Of a stretch of DNA of 23,919 nt, positions 5,436 through 12,484 are shown one piece after another (the first letter of the stretch is position 1; every line of letters begins with the position of its first letter). This DNA is from an uncultured Clostridia bacterium (lineage in GTDB: Bacteria; Bacillota; Clostridia; TANB77; CAG-508). The stretch lies in contig CANQRO010000009.1 of NCBI GenBank assembly GCA_947626205.1, positions 1 to 23,919 on the forward strand, given 5' to 3'. Both the position numbers and the translations under genes were made by a program. Below the pieces are notes generated by a model that saw only the letters and a program-made list of their open reading frames with translations, was not told the origin of the DNA and did not search any database.

Positions 5436-7796
5436 ATGAAAGTTCTATTTGCTGTTAGTAATGAAAATATATCTGAAGCTATTGTGAAGAAATATCAAAA
5501 GGACTATAAAGAAATAATTTCTTATAAAAATGTTTATTACTTTAATGCAATTGTAAAAGAGTTACAAAGAGATAAAACTTATGATAGAATTGTAATAAGT
5601 GAGGATTTAGAGCCATTTGCAAATAATGATTATGAAGCTATTGACCGTTTTATATTTGAAAAACTTGATAGTATTAGTGATGAAGCTACAAGTACAGAAG
5701 GAGAAGATACACCAATAATTTTAATTTGCGCAGACAGGCGTACAAAATCAGAGCAATTTTTAGTAAAATTATTTGGAATTGGAATATATAGTGCAATTTT
5801 AGGTCAGGATAGAAGTATCGATGCAGTAACTAAATTACTAAAAAAGCCACGTACAAAAAAGGAAGCAAAAATATATTATAAAATTGAATCAGAAGATGTA
5901 AGTTATCAAGCAGAATCAGAAGATACAGTAAGTGAAGTAGAAATTCAAAATATACGTTCTCATTATAAAAAATTAGGGAAAAATGAAGATGCATATGTAG
6001 AAAGTTTTAATAATATTGCTTCTCAATATTCAGATGCACAACTTAAAGTAATAGCTAAGTTTTTACCATTAAATGTAAAGGCAGTATTAGAAAAAAAGTC
6101 GCCAAAATACCAATCTATTATAACATTTTCTGAAAGAATTTCACAAAATACATCAACTAAACAAAAAACGTCTGAAAATAAAAAGGATGCTTTAAAAATA
6201 GATTTTATAGAGAATCAATTAAATAAGCCAAAACTTACAAAACCAGTTATTGTACCATCTGCAGTTAATACTAAAAGTGTTAAAAAGCTAGGACAAACAA
6301 AATCCAAGTTAGAAGATGAAAATACAAATGTAAGTAAAAGCATTGAAGAGTCAGCAGATGATGATATTGATTCTATTTTGGAACAAATTGAACCAGTAGA
6401 AAACATTAACTATGAAAAAGAAGAAAATAATATAGAAGAAATGAATAATGATAATGTTACTACAATAGAAAATGAAGAATTAATTACAACAGAAGAAAAT
6501 AAGCGTGGAAGGGGTAGACCTAAAAAAGTTGTAAATACAAACGAATTGCAACATGCTGTACCAAAACGTGGCAGAGGTAGACCTAAAAAGAATGTAAATG
6601 AGGAAAATGAAAAAGAATCTAAAAGTTATGATGAATCTAATGAAAACAATAATGCAGTTAATCTTTTTGAATTAGGAAATGAAGAGCCAGAAGAAGTATC
6701 AACTATTTTACCAGGAGTAGATGATATGGAAGAAACTGAAGAAAATACAATTAATTCAGAAGATAATAATAGTAATATATCTACTTTACCAGGTTTCGAA
6801 GAAGAATTAAATGATACTATGGATTCATTTTCGAATACTACAAATACATTTAGTGAAAACTCTAATATTAATACAAACGAAATTGCGAAACAATTATCTC
6901 CTACAGAAAGTATTGAGAATTTAATCTCAAAAGATAAAAAGGTAGTTGCTTTTGTAGGAACTAGTAAAAATGGTACATCGTTTATAATTAATAATTTAGG
7001 TGAATTATTTTCACAAATGGGAATAAATACAGCAATTTTAGATATGACACAAAATAAAAATTCATATTATATTTATACAAAAAACGAAGAATCATTAAGA
7101 AAAGTAGCTTATAATTCAATGGATTATCTAGAACATGGAACTGCAGAAGGTATTCATGTAAACAGAAATTTAACAGTATTTACAGCATTACCAAATTCTC
7201 GAAATAATGAAGATAAAAATGCAATTAATATATTGGAAACACTTATAAGAAATTATTCAATTATATTAATAGATTGCGATTTTAATACACCAATTGAATA
7301 TTTTAATAATGCACAAGAAATTTACTTAGTACAAAGCATGGATATTTTAACTATTCAACCATTAACAGCATTCTTAAGAGATTTAAAAGCAAAGAACATT
7401 TTACTACAGGATAAAATAAAGGTTATTATTAATAAAGAATCAAAGATAAGAAGCCTTACGCCAAGAGTTATAATTGGTGGCATGGCATATTATAATGATC
7501 CATCTATGTCATTTATGACAGAATTATTTAATAAAGATCAAATAATGTATATAACAATTCCTTTAGAGGAACAGGTATATACAAAATATTTAGCAGAGTT
7601 AGTTGATTGTAAAATATCTTTGAGTGGATATTCAAAAAAATTCATGCAAGCTTTAAATGAATTAGCAGGAATGGTATACCCATTACTAAATAATAAATAT
7701 AAACCAAATAAATCAAGTTCAAGTAGTTATGAACCACCATCGACATTTTCCCAAAGAACAAATAATACTTTAGATAAGATGAAAAATAGTTATTAA
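5436..7796 (+). CDS. CpaE/TadZ-like protein with AT-hooks and a degenerate ParA domain (786 aa)
   Basis: Three parts are visible. Residues 1 to about 145 look like a receiver-type alpha/beta fold without phosphorylation-site hallmarks (MKVLFAVSNENISEAIV, YDRIVISEDLEPF, TPIILICADRRTK). Residues about 146-490 are a long, acidic, Asn/Glu-rich disordered linker containing two AT-hook motifs KRGRGRPKK at 356-364 and 377-385. Residues about 495-735 resemble a ParA/MinD ATPase: VVAFVGTSKNGTS in the P-loop position (508-515), IILIDCDF around D613 as Walker B, and PLEEQVYTKYLAELVDC near the end. Both P-loop lysines of the deviant Walker A are replaced (T509, T514), so ATP hydrolysis is doubtful. Pseudo-receiver plus ParA is the architecture of CpaE/TadZ pilus-localisation proteins; AT-hooks bind minor-groove AT-rich DNA and are unusual in them. 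The tail is Ser-rich. No tad genes are nearby. Confidence 0.7.
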   Translation: MKVLFAVSNENISEAIVKKYQKDYKEIISYKNVYYFNAIVKELQRDKTYDRIVISEDLEPFANNDYEAIDRFIFEKLDSISDEATSTEGEDTPIILICADRRTKSEQFLVKLFGIGIYSAILGQDRSIDAVTKLLKKPRTKKEAKIYYKIESEDVSYQAESEDTVSEVEIQNIRSHYKKLGKNEDAYVESFNNIASQYSDAQLKVIAKFLPLNVKAVLEKKSPKYQSIITFSERISQNTSTKQKTSENKKDALKIDFIENQLNKPKLTKPVIVPSAVNTKSVKKLGQTKSKLEDENTNVSKSIEESADDDIDSILEQIEPVENINYEKEENNIEEMNNDNVTTIENEELITTEENKRGRGRPKKVVNTNELQHAVPKRGRGRPKKNVNEENEKESKSYDESNENNNAVNLFELGNEEPEEVSTILPGVDDMEETEENTINSEDNNSNISTLPGFEEELNDTMDSFSNTTNTFSENSNINTNEIAKQLSPTESIENLISKDKKVVAFVGTSKNGTSFIINNLGELFSQMGINTAILDMTQNKNSYYIYTKNEESLRKVAYNSMDYLEHGTAEGIHVNRNLTVFTALPNSRNNEDKNAINILETLIRNYSIILIDCDFNTPIEYFNNAQEIYLVQSMDILTIQPLTAFLRDLKAKNILLQDKIKVIINKESKIRSLTPRVIIGGMAYYNDPSMSFMTELFNKDQIMYITIPLEEQVYTKYLAELVDCKISLSGYSKKFMQALNELAGMVYPLLNNKYKPNKSSSSSYEPPSTFSQRTNNTLDKMKNSY

Positions 7797-7833
7797 TTTA
7801 GCATATAGTAAAAATAAAAGAGGTGAAAACAGA

Positions 7834-8940
7834 GTGACATATTTATTAATACTACTAGTAATAATCATAATAGCTCTTATGATATATAATATTGTTATAT
7901 ATAAGCGAATACAGAATTTTCAAAACATCAACCAAAAAATTACAGGATTAAACGTATTGCAAGATTTTATGAATACAATTGGGGAATACACTACTGTTGA
8001 TGAAAAAATTCAAAAAATAAATGAAATAGTAATTGAAAAGTATAATATAAAATATTCAACTATTGTTATGTTTGATGGAGCAGAATATGTCATTAAAGCA
8101 TCTAACGTGCAAGAACAACATTGGCAAGCTTTAAGGAATCTTCATAATCAAGAAATTTTTAAAGATAGTATTCAAACTGCTATGCCGAAGTATGTAACTG
8201 TTAATGGAGAAAATGAAAGATTACCTTATCAAACAATGGAATTCGGAAGAGCAAAATCAGCAATGTTTTTCCCTTTATATATAGACAATGTTTACATAGG
8301 ATATTGGATTATAGAAAGTGGAGAACCACATGCTTTTGATAAAATAGATACTACAATATTAGAAGTTGTAAAAGAAAATATTATTGCAGTATATAAAACA
8401 ATTTCTTACCAAAATACAGTAGAGAGCATTTCTAGAATTGATAAATTTTCTAGCTTAAATTCAGCAGAATATTTATATGGCTTAGGCAAAAAAATCATTG
8501 ATAAATATACAACATCAACTGTATGTATGTTTAAGATTATAAACCTAGAAGAAATTAATAAGAAATATAATAGAGAAACTGGAAACGAAATTATAACAGA
8601 AATGAGTGCACGTATTAGCGAAAGCATTTCTCCGGAATATATTTTTGTAAGATATATGGGACCTAAATTTGCAATAGTTTTTTCTGGAATAGATTTACAA
8701 AGTGTAGTGGAGTTTGTACAGGATTTAAAAAATAATATTGAAGATATAGAAATACAAGAAGTAATAGAACAGAAAGATGAAAAAAAGAAAAAAACAGTTG
8801 AACCAAGATATGTTAGTGCTAAATTAAATTTTGTTTTAACTACTTATTATAAAGGAACAGCATTAGAAAATGTTACTAAAAAACTAGAAGAATATTTGGA
8901 TAATGCTAATAAAGATGAAAGCGATATTAATAATATTTAA
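7834..8940 (+). CDS. Membrane-anchored GAF protein with degenerate GGDEF domain (368 aa)
   Basis: The start is a GTG at 7834 with AGAGGTG upstream. Residues 2-22 form one N-terminal membrane helix (YLLILLVIIIIALMIYNIVIY). Residues about 35-190 are GAF-like (LNVLQDFMNTIGEYTTVDEKIQKIN, SAMFFPLYIDNVYIGYWIIE). Residues about 195-355 resemble a GGDEF domain: KIINLEEINKKYNRETGNEII matches the usual 'D.FK.iND..GH..GD' region, and RYMGPKFAIVFSG matches 'RyGGDEFaiil'. At the active site the GGDEF residues read M275-G-P-K-F279, so it lacks the metal-binding acidic pair and should not make c-di-GMP. A Lys/Glu-rich insertion (IEQKDEKKKKTVE) precedes the last strand. It follows the AT-hook protein by 37 bp. 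Likely role: a sensory or scaffold partner of that protein; function is inference. Confidence 0.75.
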   Translation: MTYLLILLVIIIIALMIYNIVIYKRIQNFQNINQKITGLNVLQDFMNTIGEYTTVDEKIQKINEIVIEKYNIKYSTIVMFDGAEYVIKASNVQEQHWQALRNLHNQEIFKDSIQTAMPKYVTVNGENERLPYQTMEFGRAKSAMFFPLYIDNVYIGYWIIESGEPHAFDKIDTTILEVVKENIIAVYKTISYQNTVESISRIDKFSSLNSAEYLYGLGKKIIDKYTTSTVCMFKIINLEEINKKYNRETGNEIITEMSARISESISPEYIFVRYMGPKFAIVFSGIDLQSVVEFVQDLKNNIEDIEIQEVIEQKDEKKKKTVEPRYVSAKLNFVLTTYYKGTALENVTKKLEEYLDNANKDESDINNI

Positions 8941-8965
8941 TAAATATTTAAGGAGGTATGTTAAT

Positions 8966-9220
8966 ATGGATATGGATAAAACAATGAGTTTTACAGTTGA
9001 AAAAGACAAAAATGTTAGGTCAAGAGAAATTTTAAAAACAGTATATCAAGCATTACTTGAAAAGGGTTATAACCCAATTAACCAAATAGTAGGATATATT
9101 TTATCTGGTGACCCAACATATATCACATCTCATAAAGATGCAAGAAATTTAATTCGATTAATTGAAAGAGATGAATTGTTAGAAAAAATGGTAAAAAATT
9201 ATATAGGATTAGATGAATAA
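8966..9220 (+). CDS. ireB: IreB family regulatory phosphoprotein (UPF0297)
   Basis: An 84-aa protein beginning MDMDKTMSFTVEKDKN, with the conserved stretches ILKTVYQALLEKGYNPINQ, GYILSGDPTYITSHKDARN and RLIERDELLEK. IreB is a substrate of the Ser/Thr kinase IreK/PrkC in Enterococcus; B. subtilis YrzL is the orthologue. The ATG at 8966 is chosen because of the near-perfect SD AAGGAGG at 8950-8956; the upstream in-frame ATG lies inside the preceding gene. It overlaps the start of ruvX by 8 bp, the usual neighbour. The alaS gene often found upstream is replaced here by the GAF protein. Confidence 0.95.
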   Translation: MDMDKTMSFTVEKDKNVRSREILKTVYQALLEKGYNPINQIVGYILSGDPTYITSHKDARNLIRLIERDELLEKMVKNYIGLDE

Positions 9221-9665
9221 TATGCGCGTTTTAGGTATTGATTATGGAGATGCTAGAGTAGGAATTGCAATTTCGGATTTATTAGGAATTACTGCACAAG
9301 GCTTAGAAACAATATATCATAAAGCGGATGATAGAATTGTATTAAAAAGGCTAGAAGAAATTATATCGGAATATGAAGTTGATACAATTGCTATTGGTAT
9401 GCCACTTCATATGGATGGAAATATATCTGAAAGAGCTGAATGTACTAATAAATTTATTCATAAACTAAATTGTAAATTTCCTAAAGTAAAAGTTGTACCA
9501 ATAGACGAAAGATTAACTACAGTAGCAGCACATAAAACAATGAATTTTTTAGATATTAATAAAAATAAAAAAAGAAGTATTGTAGATACTATTTCAGCTG
9601 TATATATTCTAGAAATATTTTTAAATAGAAAAAAGAACGAAGAAAAAAGTTCACTTGAAAACTAG
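9213..9665 (+). CDS. ruvX: RuvX/YqgF pre-16S rRNA nuclease family
   Basis: A 150-aa RNase H-fold protein. Motifs: RVLGIDYGDARVGIAISD (catalytic Asp D10), DTIAIGMPLHMDG, VPIDERLTTVAA, and KKRSIVDTISAVYIL with the C-terminal Asp. The family (YqgF; YrrK in B. subtilis) processes the 5' end of pre-16S rRNA and is proposed to act in recombination. The start at 9213 overlaps ireB and is supported by AGGA a few bases upstream; an alternative ATG at 9222 gives MRVLGID, closer to the usual N-terminus. Translationally coupled to ireB. Confidence 0.95.
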   Translation: MNNMRVLGIDYGDARVGIAISDLLGITAQGLETIYHKADDRIVLKRLEEIISEYEVDTIAIGMPLHMDGNISERAECTNKFIHKLNCKFPKVKVVPIDERLTTVAAHKTMNFLDINKNKKRSIVDTISAVYILEIFLNRKKNEEKSSLEN

Positions 9666-9763
9666 TATAGCATTTTAAAAAAATGTAAATACTAAGTATA
9701 TTATTAAAACCAGTTATTAATGTTATAGAAATACAAATTATATATAAGAAAGGAGAAAATAAA

Positions 9764-10078
9764 ATGGATGAAGATAATAATTTAGAGGAAGAATCAGATA
9801 ATATTATCATATTAAATGATGAAAATGGTGACGAAGTTAAATTTGAATTTTTAGACTTAATTGAATTAGATGGAGAGGAATATGTTGTTTTACTACCAGC
9901 AGATGAAGCTGAAAATGATGAAGAAACAGGAGAAGTAGTTATTTTAAAAGTAGAAGATACAGATTCAGAAGAAGAAGAATCGTATGTAAGCGTAGATGAT
10001 GAAGAAGTATTAAATAAGGTTTTCGATATGTTTAAAGAAAAATTTAAAGATGAATTTAATTTTGTTGATGAAGAATAA
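9764..10078 (+). CDS. DUF1292 family protein (YrzB-like)
   Basis: A very acidic 104-aa protein with the DUF1292 core: IIILNDENGDEVKFEFLDLIE, ELDGEEYVVLLPAD and GEVVILKVED. It follows ruvX by 98 bp, with a strong SD (AAAGGAG) and the ATG at 9764. The ireB-ruvX-DUF1292 order is conserved across Firmicutes. Molecular function is unknown. The N-terminus and C-terminus are extended by Glu/Asp-rich tails. Confidence 0.9.
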   Translation: MDEDNNLEEESDNIIILNDENGDEVKFEFLDLIELDGEEYVVLLPADEAENDEETGEVVILKVEDTDSEEEESYVSVDDEEVLNKVFDMFKEKFKDEFNFVDEE

Positions 10079-10142
10079 AAAACTATTAATTAACAAAATT
10101 AAGTCAGTATAGCAAAAAAATAGAAAAAAATTTGAAAAATAC

Positions 10143-10171
10143 TTGATTTTTCTTAAGAAACAGCATATAAT
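10143..10171 (+). promoter_or_regulatory. Promoter of the rimP-nusA-infB operon
   Basis: TTGATT (10143-10148) and TATAAT (10166-10171) with a 17-bp spacer that holds the palindrome TTCTTAAGAA. The transcription start would fall near 10178, giving a leader of about 65 nt with one strong hairpin before rimP. Confidence 0.75.
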
Positions 10172-10193
10172 ATTAATGCAATATAAAAATTAG

Positions 10194-10218
10194 AGGAGTG
10201 GGAACAAATCCCACTCCT
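10194..10218 (+). promoter_or_regulatory. Leader hairpin before rimP
   Basis: AGGAGTGGGA (10194-10203) pairs perfectly with TCCCACTCCT (10209-10218) around loop ACAAA. It is GC-rich for this DNA. No T-run follows (TAATACTTG), so it is not a simple terminator. The 5' arm carries an SD-like AGGAG that the helix hides; the real rimP SD (AGGGGG, 10231-10236) is 13 nt further on. Likely a regulatory or stabilising 5' UTR structure; a protein-binding site is possible. Confidence 0.6.
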
Positions 10219-10243
10219 TAATACTTGTATAGGGGGACTATAT

Positions 10244-10705
10244 TTGGCAAAGGTAGAAGAAAATATAGAAAAATTAATAAAACCAATTATTGAAAACTTG
10301 GGATATGAACTTTATGATGTAGAATATGTAAAAGAAGGAAAAAACTTTATATTACGTATTTTCATAGATAGTGAAAATGGGATAACTATTGAAGATTGCG
10401 AAAAAACGAATGATGCCATTAATGATATATTAGATGAGGCAAATTACATCAAAGAGTCATATTTTTTAGAAGTATCATCTCCAGGAATTGAAAGAGTACT
10501 TAAAAAAGATAGACATTTAGATAAGGCAATAGGAAGTGAAGTAGAAGTAAATCTGTTTAAAGCTTTAAATAACAAAAAAACAATAAGTGGCATACTTAAT
10601 AGTTATACTGAAGAAAATATTACTATAGTACACAATAGTACAGAAATTTCTATATTAAGGAAAGATATCGCACAAGTAAAAACAAAATATAATTGGGATA
10701 ATTAA
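10244..10705 (+). CDS. rimP: Ribosome maturation factor RimP
   Basis: A 153-aa protein with the RimP N-terminal domain (LIKPIIENLGYELYDVEYVKEGKNFILRIFIDSENGITIEDCEKTN), the signature SYFLEVSSPGIERVLKK, and the C-terminal SH3-like domain. It helps 30S subunit assembly. The start is a TTG at 10244 with AGGGGG 7 bp upstream; no in-frame ATG gives the conserved N-terminus. It is the first gene of the operon, behind promoter 10143-10171 and the leader hairpin. Confidence 0.95.
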   Translation: MAKVEENIEKLIKPIIENLGYELYDVEYVKEGKNFILRIFIDSENGITIEDCEKTNDAINDILDEANYIKESYFLEVSSPGIERVLKKDRHLDKAIGSEVEVNLFKALNNKKTISGILNSYTEENITIVHNSTEISILRKDIAQVKTKYNWDN

Positions 10706-10783
10706 TTAATATTTAAAATGCAAAAAACATAAATTTAAAGTTAATGATTATTGTTAGGTTAGTTAAAGGAGGAAAAATGAAAA

Positions 10784-11887
10784 ATGAAGGCAATTGATAA
10801 TAAGGAATTAATATTAGCATTAGAGGAATTGGAAAACGAGAAAGGAATTGATAAAAGCTATTTAATGGATGCTATAGAGCAAGCTTTATTAACAGCATAT
10901 AAAAGAAACTTTGATTCTGCTGAAAATGTAAAAGTAGCAATAGATCGTATAACAGGAGAAGCACACCTTTATGCAGTAAAAGAAGTATGTGAAGTAGTAG
11001 AAGATGCAAAGCTTCAAATAAGTTTAGAAGATGCAAATAAAATTAGTAAAAAGCTACAAATTGGAGATACTGTTGATGTTGAAATGGTGCCTAAAGATTT
11101 TGGAAGAATTGCGGCACAAACAGCAAAACAAGTAATTATTCAAAAATTAAGAGAAGCAGAACGAGATATTATATATACCGAGTTTAATGAAAGAAAAGGA
11201 GAAATCGTTTCTGGAATTATACAAAAAGCAGATTCAAACATTGTAGTAATGGACTTAGGAAAATTAGAAGGAGTTATGCCATTAAAAGAACAGATACCTA
11301 CTGAAAAATATCATGTAAATGATAAAATTAGAGGTTTTGTATTAGAAGTAACAAGAGGTTTAAAAGGAAATCCTCAAGTAACAGTTTCAAGAGCATGTCC
11401 AGATTTTGTAAAAAGATTGTTTGAATTTGAAATTCCAGAAATATATGAAGGATTAATAGAAATTAAGAGTGTATCTAGAGATCCTGGTTATAGGAGTAAA
11501 GTTGCAGTATATTCTACAAATCCTAATATTGATCCAGTTGGTTCATGTGTAGGTCAAAAAGGTGTACGTATACAAAATATTATTAATGAATTAAACGGAG
11601 AAAAAATTGATGTGATTGAATGGAATGAAGATCCATCAATATATATTGCTTCTGCACTACTTCCTGCAAATGTAATGGCAGTAGATATTAATAATGAAGA
11701 AAAGTTTGCACAAGTAATTGTTCCAGATGACCAATTATCTTTAGCAATAGGAAAGTCTGGACAAAATGCAAGACTTGCAGCGAGATTAACAAATTGGAAA
11801 ATTGATATTAAATCAGAATCACAATTTAGAGAGATGATTACAAATATGCAAAAGATTAATGAAGAGGAAAATAAATCTAAAGAATAA
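10784..11887 (+). CDS. nusA: Transcription termination/antitermination factor NusA
   Basis: A 367-aa protein, the usual length for Firmicutes NusA without the C-terminal acidic repeats of E. coli. Domains: NusA N-terminal (1 to about 125, ELILALEELENEKGIDKSYLMDAIEQALLTAYKR), S1 (about 130-200, GEIVSGIIQKADSNIVVMDLG), KH1 (about 205-275, including VSRDPGYRSKVAVYS) and KH2 (VGQKGVRIQNI and AIGKSGQNARLAARLT). It binds RNA polymerase and nascent RNA. SD AAAGGAGG is at 10765-10772. A first ATG at 10777 is out of frame and encodes only MKNEGN; the nusA ATG is at 10784, nested in this mini-ORF. Confidence 0.97.
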   Translation: MKAIDNKELILALEELENEKGIDKSYLMDAIEQALLTAYKRNFDSAENVKVAIDRITGEAHLYAVKEVCEVVEDAKLQISLEDANKISKKLQIGDTVDVEMVPKDFGRIAAQTAKQVIIQKLREAERDIIYTEFNERKGEIVSGIIQKADSNIVVMDLGKLEGVMPLKEQIPTEKYHVNDKIRGFVLEVTRGLKGNPQVTVSRACPDFVKRLFEFEIPEIYEGLIEIKSVSRDPGYRSKVAVYSTNPNIDPVGSCVGQKGVRIQNIINELNGEKIDVIEWNEDPSIYIASALLPANVMAVDINNEEKFAQVIVPDDQLSLAIGKSGQNARLAARLTNWKIDIKSESQFREMITNMQKINEEENKSKE

Positions 11888-11909
11888 TAGAATCGGAGAT
11901 GTTGTTAAT

Positions 11910-12173
11910 TTGATAAAAAAAGTACCTCAAAGAACATGTATGGGATGTAATGAAAAAAAATATAAAAAAGATTTAATTCGTATTGTTAAAAATAGTGATG
12001 GAGAAATAAGTATAGACCGAACTGGAAAAATGCCAGGAAGAGGTGCGTACATATGTGATGATATACAATGTTTTGAAAAAGCGATGAAATCTAAAAGAAT
12101 AGATAAAGTTCTCGAAACAAAAATTAAAGATGAGATTTATGAAAAACTAAGAGGTGTAATTATTGATAAATAA
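11910..12173 (+). CDS. ylxR: YlxR family RNA-binding protein (RnpM)
   Basis: An 87-aa protein with the YlxR hallmarks: KKVPQRTCMGCNEKK, KDLIRIVK and GKMPGRGAYIC. The fold is a small RNA-binding domain; the B. subtilis protein has been linked to RNase P modulation. I choose the TTG at 11910 with GGAG at 11895-11898; an ATG at 11859 lies inside nusA and would add a non-conserved N-terminus. It overlaps ylxQ by 11 bp. Confidence 0.9.
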   Translation: MIKKVPQRTCMGCNEKKYKKDLIRIVKNSDGEISIDRTGKMPGRGAYICDDIQCFEKAMKSKRIDKVLETKIKDEIYEKLRGVIIDK

Positions 12174-12484
12174 AAAAATATTAGGGTTATTAGGCTTAGC
12201 TACTAAAGCAGGTAAAGTAGTATTTGGTACAGATGCATGCATAGAGGCTATAAATAAGAAAAAAACGAAGCTGGTTATTGTTTCAGAAGATGCATCAGAT
12301 AGAACAAAAAGCAATTTTGAATATTTATGTGTAAATTGTAAAATTCCATTGTACATATTTCGGTACTTCAGAAGAGATAAGTAATGCAACAGGGCAAAGG
12401 AATAAAGTTGTAATAGGAATTAAAGAAGAAAATTTTGCAAATGAAATAGTTAAAATTATAAATGGGGGTGTAAGGTTTGGGTAA
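12163..12484 (+). pseudogene. ylxQ: YlxQ (L7Ae/L30e-like) protein, interrupted by a +1 frameshift
   Basis: The first frame gives MINKKILGLLGLATKAGKVVFGTDACIEAINKKKTKLVIVSEDASDR and NCKIPLYIF, typical of YlxQ, then stops at 12384 after RYFRRDK. The next frame continues without gap: GTSEEISNATGQRNKVVIGIKEENFANEIVKII, which is the expected YlxQ C-terminus (FGTkeELg.a.Gk..r.vvgi.d.nFa). The two halves join at ATA TTT CGG TAC (about 12355-12366) by skipping one base, giving I-F-G-T, and the corrected gene ends at 12484, overlapping infB by 8 bp. Options: a one-base insertion in the T-run (true mutation or sequencing error), or +1 ribosomal frameshifting at TTT-C with the rare CGG codon in the A site. 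YlxQ binds K-turn-type RNA; it is not essential in B. subtilis. Confidence 0.85.

Noticed and set aside
5018..7796. Type IV secretion or Tad pilus locus
   Set aside because: A pilin-like topology and a TadZ-like architecture are suggestive, but no secretion ATPase, prepilin peptidase or Tad/VirB partner is present in the window.
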